DNA of 64,000 nt, from the NCBI GenBank assembly GCA_036365145.1, contig JAEOAD010001365.1:4549001-4613000 (forward strand). The letters are read 5' to 3'. A model generated the notes under the pieces. That model was not told where the DNA came from and did not search any database. It saw only the letters and a program-made list of their open reading frames with translations. Source of the stretch: Orientallactaga sibirica. Taxonomy: Eukaryota > Chordata > Mammalia > Rodentia > Dipodidae. How positions within the stretch are numbered: the stretch's first letter is position 1; the number at the start of each line of letters is the position of its first letter. This document shows positions 1 through 12,200 of this stretch, piece after piece. The position numbers and the translations under genes were made by a program.

Positions 1-98
1 TTTAAATGTTTTATTTTTATTTATTTATTTATTTGAGAGAGAGAGAGAGAGAGAATGGGTGCACAGGGCCTCCAGCCACTGCAAACAAACTCCAGATG

Positions 99-615
99 TG
101 CTGCAGTCAGGTTCACATTGCCAGCAGAAATCACCCGACCAAGAGCAGCTTGAAGGAAAGGGTTTATTTTGGCTTACAGACTCGAGGGGAAGCTCCATGA
201 TGGCAGGGGAAATGATGGCATGAGCAGAGAGTGGACATCACTTCCTGGCCAGCATCAGGTGGACAACAGGAGAATGTGTCAAACACTGGCAAGGGGAAAC
301 TGGCTATAAAACCCATAAGCCCGCCCCCAACAATACACTGCCTCCAGGAGTTTTTTGTTGTTGTTGTTGTTGTTTTGTTTTTCAAGGTAAAGTCTCGTTC
401 TAGCCTAGGCTGACCTGGAATTCACTATGTAGTCTCAGGGTGGCCTCGAACTCACAGCGATCCTCCTACCTCTGCCTCCCCAAGTGCTGGGATTAAAGGC
501 ATGCGCCACCACACCCGGCTCTCCAGGAGATGTTACTTTACAATTGCCATCAGCTGGGGAACCCAGCATTCAGAGCACCTGAGTTTATGGGGGACACCTG
601 AATCAAACCACCACA
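99..615 (-). mobile_element. Solo LTR (MaLR-like), nested in a SINE
   Basis: Starts TG (TGCTGCAGTCAGG) and ends CA (AAACCACCACA), flanked by the 5-bp direct repeat AGATG (94-98 and 616-620). Without the B1 inside it, it is about 338 bp. It splits a tRNA-derived SINE whose halves lie at 14-98 and 616-725. Length, ends and 5-bp duplication fit a rodent MaLR LTR; the exact family cannot be named from the sequence alone. Confidence 0.7.
351..520 (-). mobile_element. B1 SINE nested in the LTR at 99-615
   Basis: A full B1 in minus orientation with a poly-T/GTT head, flanked by the 9-bp duplication CTCCAGGAG (342-350 and 521-529). Confidence 0.9.
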
Positions 616-1296
616 AGATGTATGCTCCACCCTGTGTATCTGGCTTATGTGGTTACTGGGGAATTGAACCTGGGTCCTTAGGCTTCACAGGCAAGTACCT
701 TAACCTCTAAGCCATCTCTCCAGCTCGGTTTGACTCATTCTTGATGGTAGTTTGGAGTATGTGGTTCTTAATTAATTAATTTATATTTTTTGGGGGGGTA
801 ATTTTGGAGGTTGGAACAGGGTCTCACATTCCTGCTGCCTCAGTTTTCCAAGTGTTGGGATTCCAGACATGAACCATACCTGTGGTTTTTTTCTTTCTTG
901 CTTTCTTTTTTTCATGGAAGCAGGTAGGGTCTGAGAGAGGTGAACATTTTATTTGCAGTTGGCTGCTCCATTCCTTAACCAATGCATGTGCCAGGGAAGC
1001 AGGCCACTGTACCCCTCTCTGGGGTTGGGCAGTGGGTTGGGCCTGGGCCTTATGTGCACTGGGGCTCAGAGAGGAGCTGGGCCTGCTCAGGCAGTCAGGG
1101 GCGCCGAGACTCATGGGGCCTGAGGCTGTTTCCCTGCCCCAGATCTGCTCCCCACAGCTGCTCTTCTCTTGGTAGTTCATGTACACAGCAAACTCACATG
1201 GGGCGCAGCAGTGCCGTGTGGTTGAGTGCTCTGTTTGGGTGCGGGGACACAGAGGCTGCCACCACAGCTGCTCCACTCATGGCTTTCTTGTTCCAG

Positions 1297-1453
1297 GATG
1301 TCGTTATCCAAGGAAACAGGATTAAGCTAGGACCTGGGTTTGCCTGTCTTCTCTCGGTGCCCATTCTCTTTGAGGAGACTTTCTACAATGAAAAAGAAGA
1401 AAGTTTCAGCATCCTGTGTATAGCCCACCCTTTGGAAAAGAGAGAGAGTGCAG
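1297..1453 (+). CDS. ANKRD27: ANKRD27 exon, N-terminal region (v1-v52)
   Basis: Follows TTCCAG and ends at CAG/GTATGC. The encoded segment contains the conserved stretches [18 protein letters not shown] and [20 protein letters not shown], part of the N-terminal region before the VPS9 domain. It starts at a codon boundary and ends one base into the next codon. No upstream coding exon is found between 1 and 1296. Confidence 0.95.
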
Positions 1454-3004
1454 GTATGCTCGAAGAAACCCCTTTTCTCTTGGCTTGGAGAAGTGTGCAT
1501 GCTGACCTTCTTCTTGGCATAGCTATTGAAAGGTTGACATTGCAAAATAATACCACCACCACCGATAAAATAATAATAATAGTAATAAATAATAATAATA
1601 ATATGATGATGATGAGGTGCCTGCTAGAACCTTCATATCTTTACAGTAATTCTCGTGGCACTTAAAGTCATCTCTTTCCCAGCAGGTATGGATTGGGATG
1701 GCTGTGTATAGTGACCCGTTTTGGACTTTTTTTTTTTGTTTGTTTGTTTTTCGAGGTAGGGTCTCACTCTAATCCAGGCTGACCTGGAATTAACTATGTA
1801 GTCTCAGGGTGGCCTTGAACTCATGGCGATCCCCCTACCTCTGCCTCCCGAGTGCTGGGATTAAAGGCGTGCGCCACCACGCCCGGCTCCGTTTTGGACA
1901 TTCTTCTATAGTTCTAAGTGATGCCAACTACATAGGCCTCAGCTCTTCTGTGAACCTGTAATAAGAATGTCTGTTGTCCCTTAAGTTGTGCAAAGCTACA
2001 TCCTGGCTTTGTCTCTGGGCCTCACCCTGAGGTTTTAATCTTCTTACAGGGTCATTACCCATCCTGCCCCACTGTTGAGCATGTCTGAAATCTCATCTAA
2101 ACTGCAAATGTTCCAAATATGTGCTGAAGTTCTAAGCATCGGGAATCAGGGTGCTTTGCCTGCTCCCCGGGGGTCATGCCAGAGTCATGGTTAATGTGGT
2201 GTGGTTCCTGGAAGAAGCCTTGAGTGGCTTTCTGGACCCCAGCCCATTCTGTAACTGGGCTGTTCTGAGCAGTGTCTTGAAATCAGGAAAGTCCCTCACC
2301 TCCTTTTTTCCTGTCCCCAGCCATCTCTCTCGGAAGACGGTGCACGAGCCCTTGTGGGAACAGGACAAATGGTATCTAGCACTTTTCCTGTCGGGAACTC
2401 CGCCAGCCTGACCCTTGCCTCTTTTTCAGAAGAGCCTTCTGCACCCTCAGATCCCTTTTCCCTGAAAACCATTGAAGATGTGAGAGAATTTTTGGGAAGG
2501 CACTCTGAGAGATTTGACAGGAACATCGCCACTTTCCATCGGACGTTCCGAGAAAGCGAAAGGAAGAGCCTTCGTCAGCACATAGTCAGTCGTGTGCCCC
2601 GCCCTGCCTGACTGTCCCCAGACATTCCCAGTCTGCCCCAGAGCTTTATTGGGTGCTTTTTGGCTGAGAGTTTTGGTAAAATGTTTCTGCTATCAGGCTG
2701 GGGGTATGGTTCAGTGGTTAAAGGTGGTTGCTTGATTCCCTAGTCCCCATGTAAAGCCAAGTGCACAAAGTGGCGCACGTGTCTGGAATTCCTTTGCAAT
2801 GGCAGAGGCCCAGGAGCACCCATTCTCTTTCTCTGTCTCAAATAAATAAAAATATTTTTAAAATGTTTCAGTAAAAAGTAGTATAAATTATCATGAAAAT
2901 TTAGAAGTCTTGGAGCAATCTCAACATGAGTATTACAAACAAGCAGGAACCCTCCCCTCTCAACTTAATATTACCATCTATGTTAACTTCAAGGGAGTGT
3001 GTAT

Positions 3005-3061
<57 letters not shown>

Positions 3062-6000
3062 TACATACATACACATACACACACACTCATTTGAGAGAGA
3101 GAGAGACAGAAGGAGAGAATGCGCATGCCAGGGTCTCCTACCACTACAGATGAACTCCAGACACATGTACCACTTTGTGCATCTGGCTTTAATATGAGTA
3201 CTGGGGAATCAAACCCAGGCCAGCAGGCTTTGCAAGCAAGTGCCTTTAACCACCGAGCCATCTCTTCATCCCCTGTTCTTACTTTTAACACATATCTACC
3301 AAAAAAAAATATATTTCTTTTTAAAGTTATTTGATACAGCTTGCATTGCCCCTTTAAAGTTTTTCATCCAGGAAGTAGATTTTGTGGGAAGTTTTGCTCC
3401 CCCTGGCTCTCATGGTAAGAGAGGCCTCTCTCTGCTCGGTCGCACAGGACTCGGTGAACGCTCTCTACACCAGATGTCTCCAGCAGCTACTCCGAGACTC
3501 TCACCTGGTAAGCGGAGGCCCTTCCCGAAAAAAGAACTGCAGGTAGCCCACCTTTCACTGCAGCTCTTGTAACTGCATTCCTCTTGCATTCTAGAAGGTG
3601 CTTGCCAAGCAGGAGGCCCAGATGAACCTGATGAAGCAAGCCGTAGAGGTAAGGAGAGAGAGGGGTGCTGTGGCTCGGCGACACCCTGACACCCTTGCAC
3701 ACCCTGAGCCTGGGTCCGTCGATTTCACAGATGTATGTCCATCACGGTATTTACGACCTGATCTTTAAGCACGTGGGAACCATGGAGGCGAGTGAGGTAG
3801 GATCACAGTCTTCTTCCTTGAGCATGGGAGCCTCGTCCCTGTGCTTTCGAGGCATTTGAAGCTTCATTAAAATCTGTTGCTAGGATGCCACCTTTAACAA
3901 AATCACAAGAAGCCTTCAAGACCTTCAGCAGAAAGACATTGGCGTGAAACCTGAGTTCAGGTAAGCGTTCGCGTAGCCGCAGTGCTGAGCGTCCTCCGGG
4001 GCCGGGGCCCTGTCCTCTCCTCGAAGCAGGGTCTCTCAGCTGCAGTGCTGGTTGCTGACTGGGTGTGGGGACAGTTGAGGCTGCGCACTCGCTTGCAATG
4101 GAGGGCAGGCGGCTGAAGGTGACCAAGACCTGCTTTGTTGCTATCCTGTGCCTATGGGCCACTGTGCCCACTGGGTGCGAGCCAAAGGGAACAGGGCTTT
4201 GTATACCTGGAGTCCTGGTGGGTCTCAGACCTCGCCCTCACCTGCCTGACTGAGGGAACCCTGCCACAGAGGCACCTGCTTCTTAGTTAAGTTTCATTAG
4301 GGTGCAGAAGTGTCTGGAATATTGATCTTTAAGCTCCTTCCACATCTTGGGCTAGTGCCCTCTGGGGCTAAGGATTTTTATTGTAGTTTTAAAATTTCTT
4401 ACTGTAATGTATTGAGTCACCCTATTGCCAAGTATATTAGTGAGGGTTCTCTAGAGGAATTGAGCCAATACAATGAATATGTAGTATAAAAGGGATATAT
4501 TAGATTAGCTTATGGGAGATGGGCTGGGCAGTCCGGCAATAGCTGTCTGCAGGCTGAAGTGTCTGAGAACCTGGTAGCTGCTCAGTCCACAAGGCTGTAT
4601 GCCTCAGCAGTCCCAGTCTGGCACTGAAGGCCTGGAGCATTCCTGGAGAGCCGCTGGTCTTCAGTCCACATTGGAAGGCTGAAGTTGGCTTCCGGTGTCC
4701 ACAAAGAATAGCAGCATCAGGGAAGATGGACACACCAGCATGTAGCATGGGCAGCCAGATGCAGACACCAGCGCATAGCACACAGCAGCGCAGCCAGGCC
4801 AAAGGCCCCGTGTTCCCCTGGAGTGCTTTGTACACAGTCTCCCACCAGAAGGGCTTGCTTCCTTCATCAGTCCTTCCTGGAAACACCCTCACAGTCCTGC
4901 CCGAGAGACGTGCCTCTTACTCAATTCCTAACATGATCCATTGACAATCGAATGTAAGGGGAGCATTGGGGATTACCGTGCTCCTGCCTTAGCCTCCCCA
5001 ACGCTGGAGATGACAGACCCATGGCCACCGAGCCAGGATCCAGATTTTTACTTCGTTGTTTTCTAGATTTCTCAAGGAGCTCTAACACCTGGAAGCATCC
5101 ATGGGACATAAAGCCTTCCTTTTGGCCACTGACCCAAGTCAAAGCACTTCTCGTTCTCTGTTTTTTTTTTTTGTTTGTTTTTGTTTTTTTGTTTTTTTTT
5201 TGGTTTTGCGAGGTAGGGTCTCACTCTGGTCCAGGCTGACCTGGAATTGACTATGTAGTCTCAGGGTGGCCTCGAACTCTTGGCGATCCTCCTACCTTTG
5301 CCTCCCGAGTGCTGGGATTAAAGGCGTGTGCCACCACGCCCGGCTCGTTCTCTGTTTTTTAAAAAAATATTTTATTTATTTTTATTTATCTGAGAGAGAG
5401 AGACAGAAATGGACAGAGAGAGAGAGAGAGAAAGAAAATGGGTGAGCCAGGGCCTCCAGCCACTGTGAACAAACTCTAGATGTGTGCCACCCCTTGTGCA
5501 GCTGGCTTATGTGGGTCCTGGGGAATCAAACCTGGGTCCTTTGGCTTTGCAGGCAAGCACCTTAACCTCTAAGCCATCTCTCCAGCCCTCATTCTCTGTT
5601 TTTGTTGGCCATTCCTTGAGGCGCTAAGAAATGTTTCGGTCTATTGTCACAACAAGGAAGAAGGGTGCAACCGCCTGTGGCCTCAAGTTGTCACTGTCCA
5701 GGTTGTTTTACAGCTTCAACATCCCTCGGGCAAAGAGAGAGCTGGCGCAGCTGAATGGTTGCACGTCCCCGCAGCAGAAGCTGCTGTGCCTACGGAGGGT
5801 GGTGCAGCTCATCACGCAGTCTCCCAGCCAGAAAGGTCAGTGCTCAGGGGAGGGGCCTGGCAAGGGGTGGGGACTGACCGACATACAGACTCAAAAGCCT
5901 GCTAAGGAGGGGACCATCAGAGGGGCTGAGGTTCCGTGGCAAGTGCCATGAGAGCTATGCTAGGTCCAGTTAGGGTGAGAAAACATTGACAGAAACAGTG

Positions 6001-6241
6001 GCACCAAAACCCAGCAAGTCCATTAGTATGTTTGTGGGCATTCATCGCTTTGTTAGGCTGTCCTCCCCACGCCCCCCCATTTGGTATATGAAAACATCAG
6101 GTGTAAAAAGTAAAACAGGCACCGAGGGTGTGGCTCAGCAAGGAGAGCGCTTGCCTCGCTTGTTTGAGCCCCTCAGTTCCGTCCCAAACAAAGACAAAGG
6201 GATCTAAGAAAAAATGAGCCAGGAAGAAGCAGGCTTGTGTA

Positions 6242-6286
<45 letters not shown>

Positions 6287-9200
6287 GATGATCTGCAAGG
6301 TGATTGTGGTGGTTTGAATGTGAAATGCCCCCATATCCTCGTATTTGTGATTAGGGCTCATACTCAGTCTCCAGCTCATGGTGGCTGTTAGATGGGGTGT
6401 GTCATTTAGGGCTGCTCTTGGGGTAGTGCAGCCCAGCTCCCCCTGGCCATGCTTCTTTCCCCTCTGTGAGGAAGTTTTTTCTTGAAACTGTTAGCTGCAC
6501 TATCCCTGCCCTCCCTTACACGGCTCCTGGTTTTACGCAGCAATGAGAAGGTAGCTGCTGCAATGATTATCTCATTCGGTGGGATAAACAGCAGTGTGTA
6601 TGGTACACTTTCTGATATGTATGTATGTATGTATGGGGAGTCAGGGTCTCAGTGTAGCCAGTCTTACCTGGAACTTAACTCTATCCCAGGCTGTCCTCTA
6701 ATGCATGATAGTCCACCCACCTTAGTCTTCCAAGTGCTTGGATTAAATGTGTGTGCCACCACACCTGGCACACATATGTGCTACAGTTTTTTTTTTCCCC
6801 AAGGTAGGGTTTCACTCTAGCTCAGGCTGACCTGGAATTCATCTCAGGGTGGCCTTGGACTCACAGTGATCCTCCTACCTCTGCCTCTGGGATTCAAGGC
6901 ATGCACCACCACGCCTGGCTGTGCTGTACTTTCAACAGCAGCGAGGACAGGGCTGGAGGCAGCTTCATATCCACCTGTGTAATGGCTCTAATACCTGGAA
7001 GCCTTCTGTTTGGCCACTGACCCAAGTCAAAGCACTTCTCGTTCTCTGTTTTTTTAAAAAAATATTTTATTTATTTTTATTTATCTGAGAGAGGGATACA
7101 GAAATGGGCAGGGGGGGAGAGAGAGAGAGAGAGAGAGAAAGAATGGGTGTGTCAGGTCCTCCAGCCACTACAAACAAACTCCAGATGTGTGCAACCCCTT
7201 GTGCAGCTGGCTTATGTGGGTCCTGGGGAATCGAACCTGGGTCCTTTGGCTTTGCAGGCAAGTACCTTAACTGCTAAGCCATCTCTGTAGCGCACATATC
7301 TCTGGAAAGATGCAGGACGTTGCAGTAGGAGGTTCTCAGAAGGGAGACTGAGTGGCACAGCTGGGTAGAGGCATTCATCACTTGCTCCTCTGTACTGTTT
7401 GAATTTTACTTCCTTCCTTCGAGAGGTTCCCACTGTAGCCTAGGCTGCCTCGGCCTGCCCTTAGCTGGGATAGTATCTGTGTGTACCTCACCTGGCTGCA
7501 TATATTTTACTTACGCCGGGCTGGGATGGGACTCAGGGCTTCATCTACACTCGGTGAGTGTACTGTCACTGGACCACACCCTTGTTCCCTGTACTGTTTG
7601 AATTTTAAAACATGTGAATGAGTTACTTAAAATTTCAGAATGTAACAAAAAGTTCAGTGAAGCTACAGGTATTAAAGGAAGTGACCTCAGGAAGAGAGGG
7701 GCAGGTGGTGGTAGGGGCGGGTGGGGGTAGGGGCGGGTGGGGGTAGGGGCGGGTGGGGGTAGGGGCAGGTGGGGGTAGGTGCGAGTGGTGGTAGAGGCAG
7801 GTGGTAGTAGGGACAGGTGGTAGTAGGGGCAGGTGGTGGTAGTCTGAGCACATTTCCTTCCTATCTACTTTCACTGGCTCCCTGGGCTCTGTAACCCATC
7901 CAGGAGATTGTGGAGGACAGGTTGAGTTCTCGTCACCTTCCTTTGCTCATGCTTGTAAGCGGGATGCTTTTGTGTGTTACATGTATGCATAGTGTATGCA
8001 GCACATGTGTGCGTGTAGGTATAGTGTATGAAGTATGTGGGCTCTGTTTAACCCAGGGCTGGTCTCAAACTCATGTTCTTCTTGCCTCAAGAGCTGAGAT
8101 CACAGGTGTGTGCCACTTCACCAGCCAGCTGTACATTTCTTTTGTCACCTTGACTCTAGCGTCTGGTCAGGACTATAAAGGAAAGTGGGCAGTTCATTTT
8201 CCCCCTGATGTGACCTCTTACTGGAGTGTGGTTTTGTTTGTAGGCTGTGGTGGGAGCTTGCACGCCGCTCCTTCCATTTGCACCTCCTGATGGCTTTGAA
8301 CTTGTCTTTTCCCCTTGCAGTGAACTTGGAGACTATGTGTGCTGATGATCTTCTCTCAGTCCTGCTGTATTTGCTGGTGAAAACAGAGATCCCTAACTGG
8401 TAACAGTGTGCTGTTGAAATACCATTCGTGGATTTAGATGGGTGTTTGTTTTGTTTGTTTTGTTTTGAGAACAGAGTCTCACTGTCGTCCAGGCTGGCCT
8501 CGAAAACTCAGCCTTTTTATTTCAGCCTCTGAGTTCTGGGATTACAGGTGTGTTACACCGCATCTAGATTAAAGTACTTTTCTAATGTAGCAGCCAGGTG
8601 TAACTCCAGAAAAAGCTGCCTGTAATTGCACACTTCTTAGGAGCCAGGTGCTGTGTCTCCCCCATCCTGCAGGGATGGCTCCCCTTCCACTGAAAGATGG
8701 GGAAACTGAGGCCTAGAGAACTTCCCTTTCTTATTTTGGAGCCTGCGGCTAGTCCATTGCTGAGCTCCAGCTTTTTCTTCCCACAGGAACCTATGCTTCA
8801 CTTTCTAATAATGACTTTCTGAAAAGTAGCCTGTTTCCGGGAAGTAACAAGTAGTTTTACTGGTCTGACTTCACCTACTCTGCCGAGGGCTCGAGGGGCA
8901 GCGCTCTTAGGCCCCCTCACCTGACCGAGCAAATAGACTTACTAACGGTCTCTGTTAGGGCAACAGCATTGCTTTTTGCAGAAGTGTTAATCAGAAATCC
9001 GGCAGCAACACTTCTTTTTCTTCTTTTTGTTAGGATGGCAAATTTGAGTTATATCAAAAACTTCCGGTTCAGCAGCTCTGCGAAAGACGAGCTGGGATAC
9101 TGCCTGACTTCATTTGAGGCTGCAGTGGAATACGTTCGACAAGGAAGTCTCTCTGTGAAGCCATCTGTAAGAGCTCCCTGCTGTCTCCTCTTCCTGTGTG

Positions 9201-12200
9201 GGTGCTGCGGCACCTTTGTTAGGTGCTGGGTTTGCTGGTTGCGAGGGGAAGTCTGTGGTTTCCCTAGAATGGGGCCTCAGCTGCTTGAGGGCTGTGGAGC
9301 TTGAAAACCACCCAGGGGGCTGAACATTAAACCTCTAATTGCTTGTAGACGTTGGTGGGTTACCGTTGAAATTCACGTTGTTTAATACCTTGCTTCATTA
9401 ACCCCCGTCAGCCCCAAAAGCACAGGCATGGGGAAGGAAGCCAGGCGCACTGAATCTAGGTTTCTTGGGGGTGATGGGCGAGACATGATTATTAATGTAG
9501 GCCACTTGAAGAATCAGTGGCCTTATTATTGTTTGTTCGGTTGGTCGGTGAGCTTTGACTGGAGGAGGTGGTTGTATCTCTGGGTGAGTTGTGAGTCTTA
9601 AGCGAAGAGTGCACTGACAGTCTATTGTACTCGACACTGACCAGTAAAACTTGATATCAGTCAGAAATCTCCAAGCTAAAGTCAGGAAACAGAAGTTGTG
9701 GGTTGTGGCAGCATAAGCCTGAAGTCCCAGCACTCTGGAGGCTTGAGGCTACATGATTGCTGCGAGTTCAAGGCCGGCCAGGGCTGTGAGACCCTTTCTG
9801 GAAAAAAATAAATAAAACAAAACAAATAATTTCTTGTTGCAAACCAGAGTCCTGCAGATTGAAAGTTAACATGATACTGATTCTCCGTGCTGAGGTCAGA
9901 GTCATGTTGAAACACAGCAGCAGCCTGTGCAGACAGATGTGCTTGTGTGAAAGTGTTTTCCACTGAATTAACTCATTATCGGCGTGTTGGTGTACTTCCT
10001 AGTCTTTTTCCTATCCACATGCTCCTTATGCAATTAAAATTTCCCCCAGAGAAAAGAGGGTTTTTTCGCCCCTTACTCAAAGACTTAATATTTGTTTATG
10101 AATTATACTAACGGTGTGCTAAATGCTGTGAAGACAACAGAAACCGCGCAGAAATGACTTTCTTTACTTTTTGTTTTTGGAATTGGCTCGTTCTGTTCAG
10201 GCTGGCCCAGTCTAGCCTTCAGTTTGTTATCCTCCTGCCTCCACTTCTCGAATGCTGGGATTTTGGGTTTACAACCCTTCCTGGTTCTGGGGCGATACAG
10301 TTTTTTTTTCATTGCTGGATAAAACTCCCGACCAGGAGCAGCTTATGGGAGGAAAGGGTTTATTTCAGGCTTTCTGAGGGGAGGGTCAGTTCCATCGGCA
10401 GGAGAAGCTGGCTCACTCCAGCACCACTGAACTAGAACGGCCACAGCTCCCACTGCTCTGCACACACCTGGTAGGGCTGGACGTAAGATCCACCCCCCAG
10501 TGACGTGCCCGCCAACAGGCTGTTGAATAAGTAAATAATGCCCGAGTCTGTGTCTATGGGCCTCACATTCAAACCACCACACAGTGGGTGACTTTTGCTA
10601 ACATTTTTGGTATATGCCTTTTCCCTGTGTATTTGTAATTGCATTCTGAACCAGAGTTTGTAATCTTGTTTCTTGGCCCATACCCTGACAGAGTCACAGT
10701 GCTCAGTGCAGAGCTGGCTTCTGTCTGCCCTTGTTGGAACTGACCCCCCCGCCCCCACTCGGGTGCTGGAGAAGTTGTCATCTCCATTCTGAGATGGCCT
10801 TCTACACAAGTGCTCTACCACTGAGCCACGCCCCCAGCCCCTCACTGTGGATTCTACACAAGTGCTCTACCACTGAGCCACGCCCCCAGCCCCTCACTGT
10901 GGATTCTAGACAAGAGCTCTACCGCTGAGCCACGCCCCCAGCCCCTCACTGTGGATTCTAGACAAGGGCTCTACCACTGAGTCACGCCCCCAGCCCCTCA
11001 CTGTGGATTCTAGACAAGTGCTCTACCCCTGAGTCACGCCCCCAGCCCCTCACTGTGGATTCTACACAAGTGCTCTACCGCTGAGTCACGCCCCCAGCCC
11101 CTCACTGTGGATTCTAGACAAGTGCTCTACTGCTGAGCCACGTCCCCAGCCCCTCACTGTGGATTCTACACAAGTGCTCTACCACTGAGTCACGCCCCCA
11201 GCCCCTCACTGTGGATTCTACACAAGTGCTCTACCGCTGAGTCACGTCCCCAGCCCCTCACTGTGGATTCTAGACAAGTGCTCTACCGCTGAGCCACGCC
11301 CCCAGCCCCTCACTGTGGATTCTAGACAAGTGCCCTACCACTGAGCCACACCCCCAGCCTCTCACTGTGGATTCTAGACAAGTGCTCTACCATTGAGCTA
11401 TGCCCCCATCCCCTCACTGTGGATTCTAGACAAGTGCTCTAACACTGAGCCACGCCCCCAACCCCTCACTGTGGATTCTAGACAAGTGCTCTACCACTGA
11501 GCCACGCCCCCAGCCCCTCACTGTGGATTCTAGACAAGTGTTCTACCACTGAGCCACGCCCCCATCCCCTCACTGTGGATTCTATACAAGTGTTCTACCG
11601 CTGGGCCACGCCCCCAGCCCCTCATTGTGGATTCTAGACAAATGCTCTACCGCTGAGCCACGCCCCCAGCCCCTCACTGTGGATTCTAGACAAGTGCTCT
11701 ACTGCTGAGCCACGTCCCCAGCCCCTCACTGTGGATTCTAGACAAGTGCTCTACCGCTGAGCCACGCCCCCAGCCCTTCACTGTGGATTCTAGACAAGTG
11801 CTCTACCACTGAGCCACACCCCCAGTCTCTCACTGTGGATTCTAGACAAGTGATCTACCACTGAGCCACGCCCCCAGCCCCTCACTGTGGATTCTAGACA
11901 AGGGCTCTCTGAGCCACGCCCCAGCCCCTCACTGTGGATTCTAGACAGTGCTCTACCACCCAGCCCCAGCCCCTCACTGTGGATTCTAGACAAGTGCTCT
12001 ACCACTGAGCCACGCCCCAGCCCCTCACTGTGGATTCTAGACAAGTGCTCTACCACTGAGCCACACCCCAGCCCCTCACTGTGGATTCTAGACAAGTGCT
12101 CTACCACTGAGCCACACCCCAGCCCCTCACTGTGGATTCTAGACAAGTGCTCTACCACTGAGCCACGCCCCAGCCCCTCACTGTGGATTCTAGACAAGTG

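Larger units (their letters stand above)
14..725 (-). mobile_element. tRNA-derived SINE split by an LTR
   Basis: The tail side (GA-rich run and AATGGGTGCACAGGGCCTCC) is at 14-98, and the tRNA-head side (ending TAAGCCATCTCTCCAGCTC) at 616-725. The interruption is the LTR at 99-615. Confidence 0.85.

Noticed and set aside
6120..6200. Functional tRNA genes at ID or tRNA-derived SINE heads
   Set aside because: They have A-box and sometimes B-box words but no complete cloverleaf or acceptor stem and carry SINE tails.
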